NCBI RefSeq assembly: GCF_008727775.1
Contig: NZ_CP044232.1
Span: 2,542,001 to 2,606,000 of the forward strand
Length of the DNA stretch: 64,000 nucleotides
DNA from: Microbacterium lushaniae
GTDB taxonomy: Bacteria; Actinomycetota; Actinomycetes; Actinomycetales; Microbacteriaceae
Direction of reading: 5' to 3'
Shown here: positions 1 through 7,598 of the stretch, piece by piece
Layout: each line of letters starts with the position of its first letter
Position numbering within the stretch: position 1 is the first letter of the stretch
The notes under the pieces: generated by a model
The model's input: the letters and a program-made list of their open reading frames with translations, nothing else
What the model was told of the DNA's origin: nothing
Databases searched by the model: none
Translations under genes and position numbers: made by a program

Positions 1-1
1 C

Positions 2-334
2 CGCGATGGTGGAGAGCCCGAGTCCTACGGCGAGTACATCGCGGGCCTGCGCACGGACGAGGGGCGCTCTGACGACCAGAACCTGCGTGAGGCGGTCAGG
101 CTGTACCGACTTGGGTCGGTCATCAACGGCGGCCCGCTCAAGCTCGTCTCAGAGGAGCTCAATGTCAGTATCAGCACGGCAACCCGAATGATGAATCGTG
201 CCCGCGTCGCCGGGCTCGTCGACGAGGCGACCGGTCGCGAGCTCTACGTTCAGGCTCGCGTACAGCAGCGTCGCGGGCGAACGACGGGACCCGTCGCCGG
301 CCCGGGGCCATCCGGTCCATCGATCGACCGCTGA
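2..334 (+). CDS. Helix-turn-helix DNA-binding protein, C-terminal part
   Basis: The frame is open from the left window edge to TGA at 332-334, giving 110 residues of a gene that starts outside. The readable part has a charged stretch, then a helix-turn-helix (residues 32-65: EAVRLYRLG, LKLVSEELNVSISTATRMMNRAR) followed by a basic, Gly/Pro-rich tail. The pattern of a helix, then LVSEELNVS, then STATRMMNRAR, fits a small actinobacterial regulator or an element-encoded DNA-binding protein that recognises DNA with the second helix. The family cannot be fixed from this fragment. It lies in the accessory patch to the left of the putative attachment site at 1509-1528, so a role in a mobile element is plausible but inferred. 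Confidence 0.55.
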   Translation, partial: RDGGEPESYGEYIAGLRTDEGRSDDQNLREAVRLYRLGSVINGGPLKLVSEELNVSISTATRMMNRARVAGLVDEATGRELYVQARVQQRRGRTTGPVAGPGPSGPSIDR

Positions 335-403
335 GCATCAAGGCTCCCCGCTTCGTCAACGCTTCTGCGGGCGTCGAAGCGGCGCTGGTGCATGCTCAGT
401 CGG

Positions 404-441
404 TTGTTCACTTTCGTGACATGTGCACGTAAATGTCCCAC
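404..441. mobile_element. Possible remnant of an IS21-family insertion sequence end
   Basis: Read on the minus strand this holds GTGGGACATTTACGTGCACA followed directly by TGTCACGAAAGTGAACAA. Multiple short GTGGGTCATTTTCGTGCACA-like units are, from memory, typical of IS21-family ends in actinobacteria. No transposase is present, so if real this is a scar. The stretch 335-571 otherwise shows no gene. Confidence 0.25.
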
Positions 442-571
442 CTACGGACGCCGTTCGCCTGATCGCGCGCCTCGCGCTCAAGTAGCGCCTGCTACGAATC
501 AAGCCCTTCGCCGCCCGCCGACTCCCGTCCCTCAGCGGTATCATAGTGACACCACAAGGGAAGGAACCGCC

Positions 572-775
572 ATGGCCCGGACTGTGCGCCTCTCGCCAGA
601 GGCGGAATCGAAGCTCACCGAGCTCGCCTCCCTGATGGGACAGAGCAAGAACAGCGTGATCGAGAAGGCCGTGCTCGAGCTGGACGCTCGCACGATCCGG
701 CGCGAGCGGGTACGCCGCGCGTTCGACCGGGTCCGCGACCGCGACGCTGAGCTGCTCGACCGGCTGTCCCAGTGA
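572..775 (+). CDS. Ribbon-helix-helix antitoxin
   Basis: A 67-residue basic/acidic protein. Residues 2-10 (ARTVRLSPE) form the beta strand typical of a ribbon-helix-helix DNA-binding fold. They are followed by two helices with the pattern ESKLTELASLMGQSKNSVIEKAV; the C-terminal 25 residues are charged (RRERVRRAFDRVRDRDAE) and would bind the toxin. The ATG at 572 follows AAGGGAAGGA with proper spacing and gives the correct N-terminal strand. An upstream in-frame extension is rejected because it has no ribosome site. The next gene starts with a GTGA overlap, so the two are translationally coupled. By analogy with such pairs the antitoxin should neutralise the Doc-like toxin and repress its own promoter in the 500-570 region. 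The family call is fairly safe; the subtype is not resolved. Confidence 0.85.
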   Translation: MARTVRLSPEAESKLTELASLMGQSKNSVIEKAVLELDARTIRRERVRRAFDRVRDRDAELLDRLSQ

Positions 776-1143
776 CGGAGTACATCGAACCGGAGGACGT
801 CGACGAACTCGTTGAGGACGAGGGATTTCACTACCGGGACCGCAACGGCGTGCTCTCCGCACTGGCGTCCCCCATGCCTGTGTTCGGCGAGGAAGTCTAC
901 CCAGGGATTCATCAGAAGGCGGCCGTGCTGATCAGCGCGATCAACCACAACCATCCACTGTTGGATGGAAACAAGCGGTTGAGCTGGTTCGTCACGGTGG
1001 CCTTCTACGACATCAACGGCTACGACCTGCGCGCCGGCGCCCAGGACGCCGACCGCTATATCCGGCTCATCGCCGGCGCGAATCCGCCGCCTCTGCACGA
1101 CGTCGAATTGTGGCTCGACAAGCACACCTTCCCCTTGGACTGA
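772..1143 (+). CDS. Doc/Fic-type toxin
   Basis: A 123-residue protein with the Fic core motif at residues 61-69: His-Pro-Leu-Leu-Asp-Gly-Asn-Lys-Arg, a good match to HxFx(D/A)GNKR of the Doc branch. The length matches Doc of phage P1 (126 residues). Doc toxins phosphorylate elongation factor Tu and stop translation, while other Fic proteins transfer AMP. The short form without extra domains and the ribbon-helix-helix partner point to Doc. His61 is the catalytic base, and Asn67/Lys68 would bind phosphate. The upstream helix carries AVLISAINHNHPL, as in Doc. The gene starts with GTG at 772, overlapping the antitoxin stop at 773-775. The module sits in an accessory patch next to a putative integrase attachment site and could stabilise that element. 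Confidence 0.88.
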   Translation: MTEYIEPEDVDELVEDEGFHYRDRNGVLSALASPMPVFGEEVYPGIHQKAAVLISAINHNHPLLDGNKRLSWFVTVAFYDINGYDLRAGAQDADRYIRLIAGANPPPLHDVELWLDKHTFPLD

Positions 1144-1227
1144 CCAGCAGCTCAGGCGCAGGGTCGCCCGGGGAGGATGCGAGCCGTCGTGGGTCCATTC
1201 CGGTGGCGAGGCCAGGGATGCCTCACT

Positions 1228-1284
1228 TGAGCACATTGCAGAGCGCAAGCTCACTACAGCGCTCCCTGCTTAGCAATGTGCTCA
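1228..1284. repeat. Nested long inverted repeat downstream of the toxin gene
   Basis: TGAGCACATTGC at 1228-1239 is the exact reverse complement of GCAATGTGCTCA at 1273-1284. Inside it GAGCGC at 1241-1246 pairs with GCGCTC at 1259-1264. Together they form an 18-bp two-part cruciform or RNA hairpin with an 8-nt one-sided bulge. It could terminate the toxin transcript, but no T-run follows on either strand, so a recombination or protein-binding site is equally possible. Confidence 0.7.
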
Positions 1285-1371
1285 TTTGCGTCTCGTTGCC
1301 GCAAGAGCGAGTTTGGGCGCTAGACGGCCCGCGTCCCGGACGCTCTAGAACGCTGATTCTTCAACGATTCT

Positions 1372-1528
1372 TGCCCGCATTCTGCCCGCAAACCATTTGC
1401 CGCAGCACGTTTCGTAGGGTTGCGCGATGTCGCCCACCCCCTCAAAGATCCGCGTAATTCCGCGGTTCCCGCGGTTTGAGGTCGGATTGAGCATTATGCT
1501 CAGTCGTGTTCGAGTCCCTCCAGGGGCA
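1372..1528. other. Putative integrase attachment region with tRNA 3'-end remnant
   Basis: Positions 1509-1528 read TTCGAGTCCCTCCAGGGGCA, which has the order of a tRNA T-loop (TTCGAGT), the 3' half of a T stem (CCCTC) and an acceptor strand ending in A. No matching 5' half lies upstream, so this is not a functional tRNA. Two direct copies of TGCCCGCA at 1372-1379 and 1383-1390 (11-bp period) resemble integrase arm sites, and a palindrome TGAGCAT-T-ATGCTCA lies at 1488-1502. Tyrosine integrases often use tRNA 3' ends as crossover sites. The boundary also coincides with the change from accessory genes to backbone genes. The stretch 1144-1593 contains no convincing gene. Confidence 0.45.
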
Positions 1529-1593
1529 TCTCTTCTTTCCCATCCTGTGCGTTCCTCTGCGACGCCGACTGCCTCTCGCTGGTTCGGTCCCAT

Positions 1594-4035
1594 CTATCGC
1601 CGGTCCGACGCATCCAGGGGAATGCGGGCAACGATCCGGGTGCCGCGTTGCGCGGGACTCACCACTTCGATCGTTCCGCAACTCGCTTCGATGCGGTCTC
1701 TGAGCCCGGTCAAGCCTGTGCCGCGGGATGGGTCGGCGCCGCCCTTTCCGTCGTCTTCGATGGTGAGGACCAACTCCTCGGCATTGCCGGACAGCGCGCA
1801 CGACACACTGACTTGTGTTGCCTGCGCGTGTTTGACCGCGTTCGTTATCGCTTCGGCGACCGTGAAGTACGCGGTTGTTTCGAGGGCCGGCGGCAGTCGG
1901 GGAATGACCAGCGTGAGATGCACAGGGATCGGGGTTTCGGCAGCCAGCGACTCGATGCCGGCAGCGAGCCCGTTGCGGCTGAGTGCTGCGGGCAGGATCC
2001 CGCGAACGATGTCCCGCAGTTGGCGATTCGCTTCTTCCGCGTGCGCCAGCGCATCGGCGAGCAGCTCGCTGACATCACCCCCGGCGGCAGCGGAGTCCCT
2101 CGCCAGCTTGAGGAGGAGGATGGTGTGCACGAGGCGCTGTTGCGCGCCGTCGTGAACGTCGCGTTGCAGTCGCCGTCGAGCCTCGTCTGCCGCGGCGATC
2201 ACGCGCACGCGGGATTGGGTGAGGCCCGCCCGATGCTCCGCGTTGGCGATGGCCGCGGCCATCAGATCGGCGAATGGCTTCAGGCGGTCCCTGCCATCGA
2301 TCCGGCTCGGAGAATCCGAGTCGACCGCGAGAGTCCCCCAGCTTTCGCCGTTGACGAGGATCGGCGCTTCGGCGTGGTGAACCCCGGCAGCCGGCTGCAG
2401 CCTGACCTCGGCCACCACGCGCGCTCCCCCGGATCCGCCGACGTGGCCGCGAACGACCTCCGCCGATGAGGCGTCGAGCACTCGGGCTGCCTCTTTCACG
2501 ACCGCGCGGAACACCGTGGGCAGCGGCGATTCGCGTGCCACGAGCTCGGCGACATGGCGCAGGGCTGCCTGTTCATCCGCGAGGCGGCGCAGGATCTCTC
2601 GGGCTTCGGCGTTCGCGATGGCCGCCCACGTCAATTGGGCGAAGCCCTCCAGACGCTGTTCGGTGTCGGCCGGTAGTGGTGCGATCTGGGATGTCGAGAC
2701 GAAGGCTCCCCACAGGCGGTCGTCGATGAACACCGGAACCCCGACCCCGGCGCGGATGCCGTACCGCCGGACGATCTCAGCGCTCGGCAAGGCGTCGAAA
2801 TCGTCGACGCGAACGGCCTTCTTCGTCCGTGCCACCCGGTCGGATAGTGACCCCGGAGGGTGGACGACCCGGACCCCGGTCGGCACAGGACCGCCGTGCG
2901 TCGCGACGGCCACGATGGTGTCGGCGCTTTCGAATTGAAGGAGGGTGACCTCTTGCCCGCCCAGCTGCTCAGATGCCGCCCTGCAGATCACGGCGAGGAT
3001 GTCGTCCAGCGGTCGCGCCCTCGGCGCCCTGTGGGCTGCCAGTTCAGCGATACGGCGCAGGGACGCGTGTTCGTCGATGAGTTCACTCAGATGCTGCCGG
3101 TTCGTGATCGCGAGGATGATGCGCCCGGCGACGTCACTCAGATCGGTCAGATGCTGCGTCGTCTGGCTCGGCAGCGCGGGCAGGGTCGTCTCGACGGTGA
3201 ACGCGCCGACGCGCTCCTGCTGCGCGGTGACAGGAAATGTCACGGTCTGCGTCGGACGGATGGACGAGTCTGTCATCGACAGAACCGGGTTGGCAGCGGC
3301 TACCTCCACCCCGCCGATGGCGGTCAACGTGGCGTGCTCTATCCCGCCCAGTTTGGCCGCGTACTCCACGAGGCGCGTGGCGACGTCCGTGAGTGCGCCA
3401 CCGTCGGCGTCGTGCTGGATCGAGCGCATGGCCGCGTCGTGTTCCGCCACAGCCCGAAGCTGACTTCGTGCCTCGATGCTGTCGAAGGATGCGGTGACCA
3501 GCTGCGCGAACGCGGCGAGCAGGTTCTCCGTCTCCGGCGGCAGCGGCCCGGCTGCCGAGCTGACGAAGAACATCCCCCACGTCCGGCCCTCCACGACGAT
3601 CGGCGCCGCAACTCCTGCCACGATCCCGAAGCGCGCCGCCATTTCGGCATCCGGCTGGGTTCGGTAGTCATCGACGCGGAACGGCCGGCCAGTGCGGATC
3701 ACGCGATCGGGAAGCGTGTCGGCTTCGAAGACGATGCGCGTGCCGGCAGCGGCCGGGCCGTCTGGAGAGGCCAGCACGAGCAACTGTCTGGGGCCGACGA
3801 ACTGGGCCAGGGTCACAGGTAGGCCGCGCACCTGCCGCGAGGCCTCGCGAACGATCACGGCGATGACGTCGACGTCGGCACCCGCCCGAGCGATCAGGTT
3901 CGCGACGTCACGCAGAGCGCGTTCCTTCTCGACGAGGCTCCGGATCTCTTCGCGCTCCGTTCGAGTCCCGAACAGGCTCGTCTTCTGTTCCGCGCTGTCG
4001 ATGCCGGGCTCAGTGCGATCTGGAACGTCGCCCAT
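1594..4035 (-). CDS. GAF-domain sensor histidine kinase, NarL/DesK-type
   Basis: An 813-residue soluble histidine kinase without membrane segments. Residues 30-605 form four GAF-like modules, each introduced by a coiled helix of the pattern LRxVAxLxA. Modules one and three are clearly related (both contain FRVDD or VRVDD, a GIVAGV or GIRAGV strand and a PLPPETE or PLPADTE helix). The dimerisation/phosphoacceptor helix carries RRRLQRDVHDGAQQRLV with His at about residue 628, the HisKA_3 signature. The ATPase domain follows with an N box (AITNAVKH, about 729-736), a G1 motif (DDGKGG, about 760-766) and a GTGLTGLRDR lid. It is the last gene of a three-gene operon, 12 bp after the NarL-type regulator it probably phosphorylates. 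GAF modules usually bind small ligands, haem or nucleotides; the ligand here cannot be read from the sequence. Confidence 0.9.
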   Translation of the reverse strand: MGDVPDRTEPGIDSAEQKTSLFGTRTEREEIRSLVEKERALRDVANLIARAGADVDVIAVIVREASRQVRGLPVTLAQFVGPRQLLVLASPDGPAAAGTRIVFEADTLPDRVIRTGRPFRVDDYRTQPDAEMAARFGIVAGVAAPIVVEGRTWGMFFVSSAAGPLPPETENLLAAFAQLVTASFDSIEARSQLRAVAEHDAAMRSIQHDADGGALTDVATRLVEYAAKLGGIEHATLTAIGGVEVAAANPVLSMTDSSIRPTQTVTFPVTAQQERVGAFTVETTLPALPSQTTQHLTDLSDVAGRIILAITNRQHLSELIDEHASLRRIAELAAHRAPRARPLDDILAVICRAASEQLGGQEVTLLQFESADTIVAVATHGGPVPTGVRVVHPPGSLSDRVARTKKAVRVDDFDALPSAEIVRRYGIRAGVGVPVFIDDRLWGAFVSTSQIAPLPADTEQRLEGFAQLTWAAIANAEAREILRRLADEQAALRHVAELVARESPLPTVFRAVVKEAARVLDASSAEVVRGHVGGSGGARVVAEVRLQPAAGVHHAEAPILVNGESWGTLAVDSDSPSRIDGRDRLKPFADLMAAAIANAEHRAGLTQSRVRVIAAADEARRRLQRDVHDGAQQRLVHTILLLKLARDSAAAGGDVSELLADALAHAEEANRQLRDIVRGILPAALSRNGLAAGIESLAAETPIPVHLTLVIPRLPPALETTAYFTVAEAITNAVKHAQATQVSVSCALSGNAEELVLTIEDDGKGGADPSRGTGLTGLRDRIEASCGTIEVVSPAQRGTRIVARIPLDASDRR

Positions 4036-4047
4036 TCGAGAGGGTTT

Positions 4048-4728
4048 TCAGGCTCGTTGGGCGGTCAGGTATCGGAGCACAGCGCGGACGCGTCGGTGCT
4101 CGGTGCCTTCGGACGTGATCGACAGCTTGCGGAACACCGCGGTGACGTGTTTCTCCACTGCGGCGTTGCTGATGAGCAGGGCACGTGCGATTCCTTGATT
4201 GGACAAGCCCTCCGCCATCGCGGCGAGGACCGCCCGTTCCCGAGGGGTGAGCGGTGCGAGCTCTTGTGGGACGGAACGCGGCCGGAGCATGCGCGCGACG
4301 ACCTCCGGATCCAGAGCGCTCCCACCCCGGGCGACGCGCGTCACAGCTTCGACGAAATCGCGGATGTCACCGACTCGCTCCTTCAGCAGGTAGCCGACAC
4401 CCTCAGGCCGGTCGCCGATCAGCTCGATCGCGAACTCCGGGTCGCAGTGCTGAGTGAGGAGCACGACGCCCATCGTCGGTACGCGGTCACGCAGCTCGAC
4501 CGCCGCCCGCAACCCATCGTCATCTCGTCGTGGCGGCATCCGGATGTCGACGACCGCGACGTCTGGCCTGTGGACGAGTGTTCTGGCCAGGAACTCCACG
4601 GCGTTGCCCGCCTCCGCGACCACGCTCAGTCCACCGTCGGTGAGGACGCGAACGACACCCTGCCGGAAAAGAAGATCATCCTCTCCAACGGACACCCGTA
4701 CCGGCTGGTTCTGGATGTCGATGCTCAT
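4048..4728 (-). CDS. Two-component response regulator, NarL/LuxR type
   Basis: 226 residues from the ATG at 4728. The longer in-frame start is rejected because its extra 13 residues overlap the end of the upstream gene and have no receiver homology. The receiver domain has the acidic pocket Glu-Asp-Asp (VGEDD), phosphoacceptor Asp in VVDIRMPP and conserved Lys in GYLLKERV. The C-terminal LuxR helix-turn-helix runs from LTPRERAVLAAMAEG through NAAVEKHVTAVFRKL. It would bind DNA as a dimer once phosphorylated. It starts 4 bp after the stop of the receiver-only gene and ends 12 bp before the kinase gene, so the three are surely co-transcribed. The kinase downstream is the natural partner. Confidence 0.92.
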   Translation of the reverse strand: MSIDIQNQPVRVSVGEDDLLFRQGVVRVLTDGGLSVVAEAGNAVEFLARTLVHRPDVAVVDIRMPPRRDDDGLRAAVELRDRVPTMGVVLLTQHCDPEFAIELIGDRPEGVGYLLKERVGDIRDFVEAVTRVARGGSALDPEVVARMLRPRSVPQELAPLTPRERAVLAAMAEGLSNQGIARALLISNAAVEKHVTAVFRKLSITSEGTEHRRVRAVLRYLTAQRA

Positions 4729-4732
4729 GGCC

Positions 4733-5092
4733 TTATTCGTGCTCGAGGAGGGAGCGGACAAGCGCACGGGACAGTTCGGTCTTGGGGACGAACGCCGCGG
4801 CGCCGGCAGCGGCCGCCTCTGCCGGCGTCGCCGCGTCGCTGTCGGAGGAGACGAGGATCACACGTATCCGCCATGGTGCCTCTGCGAGGATCCTGCTCAG
4901 TTCCAGGCCGGTTCCGTCGGGCAGACCGACATCGACGAACGCGACGTCGGGTCGCGACTCTGCCACTCGTCGCAACGCTTCCGTCACACTGCCTGCCTCA
5001 CTTTCGGGCTGATAACCCCAGGTGGTGAGCATTCTCCTCGCCAAGACGCGAAAACGCTCGTCGTCATCGACGATCAGGACTGTCACGGCCAT
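4733..5092 (-). CDS. Receiver-only response regulator
   Basis: 119 residues, a single CheY-like receiver with no output domain. Visible residues are Asp-Asp-Asp in LIVDDDER, the phosphoacceptor Asp in AFVDVGLPDG and Lys in AFVPKTEL. The start at 5092 is chosen because MAVTVLIVDDDE is the canonical first strand; the 37 residues upstream in frame are low-complexity and belong to the divergent promoter region. It is the first gene of the operon with a NarL regulator and a GAF kinase. Receiver-only proteins act by phosphate competition or by protein contacts, so it may serve as a phosphate sink or connector for this kinase. That role is inference. Confidence 0.88.
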   Translation of the reverse strand: MAVTVLIVDDDERFRVLARRMLTTWGYQPESEAGSVTEALRRVAESRPDVAFVDVGLPDGTGLELSRILAEAPWRIRVILVSSDSDAATPAEAAAAGAAAFVPKTELSRALVRSLLEHE

Positions 5093-5228
5093 GGTCCCAT
5101 CGTGCGACCCGCGCGAGCAACTGACCGTGGGGTTTGCCGGAAATCTTCTCGGGTTCACCGTGATGCGGGGGCGCCTGCCCGCGGGGCACGCTGACTGCGT
5201 CACCTACTTCGAGCCCGAGGAGCACACT

Positions 5229-6068
5229 GTGAGCACCATCACCGTCGGCGAAGAGAACTCCGCGCCGATCGACCTGTACTACGAAGATCAGGGCAGCGGC
5301 CGGCCGGTCGTCCTCCTTGCGGGGTGGCCCTTCGACGCTCGCTCGTGGGAGCCACAACTGCACCCGCTGCTCGATGCCGGATACCGAGTGATCGCCTATG
5401 ACCGCCGTGGCTTCGGTCGATCGAGTGCACCCATCACGGGGTACGACTTCGACACCCTCAGCGCCGACCTGGACGTCGTGCTGCGCACCCTGGATCTTCG
5501 CGAGGCCACCATCGTCGGCTTTTCTCTGGGGACCGGCGAAGTGGCGCGCTACATCGGCCGGTTCGGCACCGAACGGCTGGCCAGCGCGGTTCTCATCGAG
5601 AGCCTGACACCGACCTTCACGCTCACCGACGAGAATCCGAAAGGAGTCGATGCGGCAGGGGTGTCCGGCGTGCAGCAGGCGATCCTGGCAGATCGGTTCG
5701 CGTGGCTGACCGGGATGATGGCCAACTTCCTGAACCTCGACGAGTACCAGGGCACGCTCGTCAGCGAGGACACCGTCCGTGCGATGTGGTCCGCCGGCGC
5801 TGCTGCGTCTCCCTACGCGACCTGGGCATGTCCGCAGACCTGGCTGGAGGATTTCCACGCCGACCTGGAACGGTTCGACGTGCCCGCATTGATCATCCAC
5901 GGCACTGCCGACCGCATCCTCTCGATCGACGGGCAAGGTCGCCGCGCTCACGAAGCCCTGCCGGCGGCACGTTACGTCGAGATCGAGGGCGGTCCGCACA
6001 TCAATCCCGTCACCCACACGGCGGACGTCAACCGCGAACTCCTGCGGTTTCTCGCCGCCCCGTCCTGA
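5229..6068 (+). CDS. Alpha/beta hydrolase, non-haem haloperoxidase-like
   Basis: 279 residues from a GTG at 5229 preceded by GAGGAG. The longer upstream frame runs into the divergent receiver gene and is rejected. The fold shows VVLLAGWPFDARSW (oxyanion strand), YDRRGFGRSS, the nucleophile elbow GFSLGTGEVARY with Ser, an Asp in HGTADRI and the catalytic His in EGGPHI. GxSxGxGEV followed by ARYIGR is the hallmark of cofactor-free haloperoxidases/perhydrolases (Cpo/Bpo family), whose natural role is often ester or lactone hydrolysis. It is transcribed divergently from the two-component operon, and a second hydrolase starts 28 bp downstream, so the two probably form one transcript. Confidence 0.85.
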   Translation: MSTITVGEENSAPIDLYYEDQGSGRPVVLLAGWPFDARSWEPQLHPLLDAGYRVIAYDRRGFGRSSAPITGYDFDTLSADLDVVLRTLDLREATIVGFSLGTGEVARYIGRFGTERLASAVLIESLTPTFTLTDENPKGVDAAGVSGVQQAILADRFAWLTGMMANFLNLDEYQGTLVSEDTVRAMWSAGAAASPYATWACPQTWLEDFHADLERFDVPALIIHGTADRILSIDGQGRRAHEALPAARYVEIEGGPHINPVTHTADVNRELLRFLAAPS

Positions 6069-6096
6069 CGGAACCCGTCACGACACCGCTGACATC

Positions 6097-6996
6097 ATGT
6101 TCGACACCTTCACCGCCCGACCGATCAAGGTCGCACGCGGACCCATCTTCACGCTGACTGCTGGCGAAGGCCCTCCGATCCTGCTGCTGCACGGGTACCC
6201 GCAGACGCATCTGATGTGGCACGCAGTGGTCGATCAGCTCACGGGCGACCACACGGTCGTCGTGGTCGACCTGCCCGGTTACGGTGGATCCTTCCGGCCC
6301 GAGACCGCCGCCGATCACGGCACGTACTCCAAGCGAGCCATCGGGGATGACCTGGTCGAACTGATGCACGTCCTGGGCTTTTCCGCCTTCGCGGTCGCCG
6401 GGCACGACCGTGGCGGCCGGATCGCCTACCGGATGGCGGTGGATCACCCGGACGTGATCTCCGCCGCCGGCGTATTCGACGTCGTGCCGACCGGAGAAGT
6501 GTGGTCCCGTGCCAACGCTCAGATGGCCTTGACGTACTGGCATTGGGCGTTTCTCGCACAGCCGGCACCTCTCCCGGAGGATCTGATCAACGCGAACCCC
6601 TCCGCGTTCTTCGACCACCACGTCCGCGCGCTCGGCCTCGGGCGCGCCCCTGGCCGCTACCCCGAAGAGCTCATGGCGCAATACCGCGCACTCCTGGATG
6701 ACCCGAGCGTCGTTCACGGCATCTGTGAGGACTATCGCGCCGGCGCGGGAGTGGACCGGGAGCACGACGACGACGACAAAGCGGACGGCCGTCAGATCCG
6801 CTGCCCGCTGCTGGTGCTGTGGAGCGCGCAGGGTGCGCTGCCCAAGTTCTACGGGGACGTGCTGGCCCTCTGGCGCCCATGGGCGAAGGATCTGCGGGGG
6901 CGCGGCCTGGACGCCGGGCACTTCCTGGTTGAGGATCAGCCCGAGCAGGTCGCGCAGGAGCTTCTACACCTCGCCTCAATGGGGCATGTGCCGTGA
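6097..6996 (+). CDS. Alpha/beta hydrolase, haloacetate dehalogenase-like
   Basis: 299 residues. The elements in order are LLLHGYPQTHLMWH, VVDLPGYGGS, the nucleophile elbow AGHDRGGRIAYR with Asp instead of Ser, and a late GHFLVEDQP carrying the catalytic His. An Asp nucleophile and the HGYPQTHLMWH/GHDRGGR pair are typical of the fluoroacetate/haloacetate dehalogenase branch (DehH1-like), which cleaves carbon-halogen bonds through an ester intermediate. Epoxide hydrolases share the Asp but usually show GHDWGG. The segment REHDDDDKADGRQIRCPLL matches the linker before the late cap in DehH1-like proteins. It follows the haloperoxidase-like hydrolase closely. The substrate is unknown; dehalogenation is the best guess. 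Confidence 0.8.
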   Translation: MFDTFTARPIKVARGPIFTLTAGEGPPILLLHGYPQTHLMWHAVVDQLTGDHTVVVVDLPGYGGSFRPETAADHGTYSKRAIGDDLVELMHVLGFSAFAVAGHDRGGRIAYRMAVDHPDVISAAGVFDVVPTGEVWSRANAQMALTYWHWAFLAQPAPLPEDLINANPSAFFDHHVRALGLGRAPGRYPEELMAQYRALLDDPSVVHGICEDYRAGAGVDREHDDDDKADGRQIRCPLLVLWSAQGALPKFYGDVLALWRPWAKDLRGRGLDAGHFLVEDQPEQVAQELLHLASMGHVP

Positions 6997-7164
6997 CGAC
7001 GACGAAGGCCGGAGTCATCCCATTCGCGTCCACCCTGCTCTGGCGATCCCTGTGATGAACCGGGATCCGGCGACGCACCGCGCAGGTACGTGCCGCTCAG
7101 CGACTGATGGAGACGGAGAGGTCCTCAAGGAGGGCGGAAAGCTCCCCCACCGGTCGCGCCGCCG

Positions 7165-7545
7165 TCACCGCTCCAAAGTGGCAACGGGCTCGCCGGTCTC
7201 CACGATGTAGGTCGACAGCATCCTCCCGGTGTCGGGACCGAGGTCGGTCGCGTTATGGGGGACTCCTGGCGGGATGAGGAAGCCGTCGCCGGCGTTCAGG
7301 ATCTGGGTCGTGGCGTCTTCGCGTTCCATGCGCACCTTCCCGGCGACGATGTAACCGACCTCCTCTCCGGGGTGGTGGTGCCATCCGGAGGACACGTCAA
7401 CGGGGATCTCGGTGAGCACCTGAACGATGTCTCGTCCGGGGATCGATGAGGGGGCGTGCTGGATCTCCGTCCGCGTGAGCCGTCCTCGCAGCTCGTCTGC
7501 TGCCTGTCCGCCGGCGACATCGGGAGTGGGGGCTGAATCGTTCAT
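7165..7545 (-). CDS. Cupin-domain protein
   Basis: 126 residues from the ATG at 7545, which follows GGAAGACATC; the longer in-frame start lies inside the upstream hydrolase gene. A single cupin barrel is visible. Motif 1 is SGWHHHPGEEVGYIVAGKVRME (His-His, Glu and Gly positions of the metal site) and motif 2 is GDGFLIPPGVPHNATD, which supplies the last His. Small single-cupin proteins of this kind bind Fe, Mn or Ni and act as dioxygenases, isomerases or sensors. It lies 53 bp downstream of an alpha/beta hydrolase on the same strand and is probably co-expressed with it. The reaction is unknown. Confidence 0.82.
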   Translation of the reverse strand: MNDSAPTPDVAGGQAADELRGRLTRTEIQHAPSSIPGRDIVQVLTEIPVDVSSGWHHHPGEEVGYIVAGKVRMEREDATTQILNAGDGFLIPPGVPHNATDLGPDTGRMLSTYIVETGEPVATLER

Positions 7546-7598
7546 GATGTCTTCCTTCGACTGGGTTCGCGAGGGCCGTGGCTGCCGGGGTGACGCGG

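Noticed and set aside
1228..1284. Integron attC site
   Set aside because: The nested palindrome lacks the R' (GTTRRRY) and R'' (RYYYAAC) boxes.
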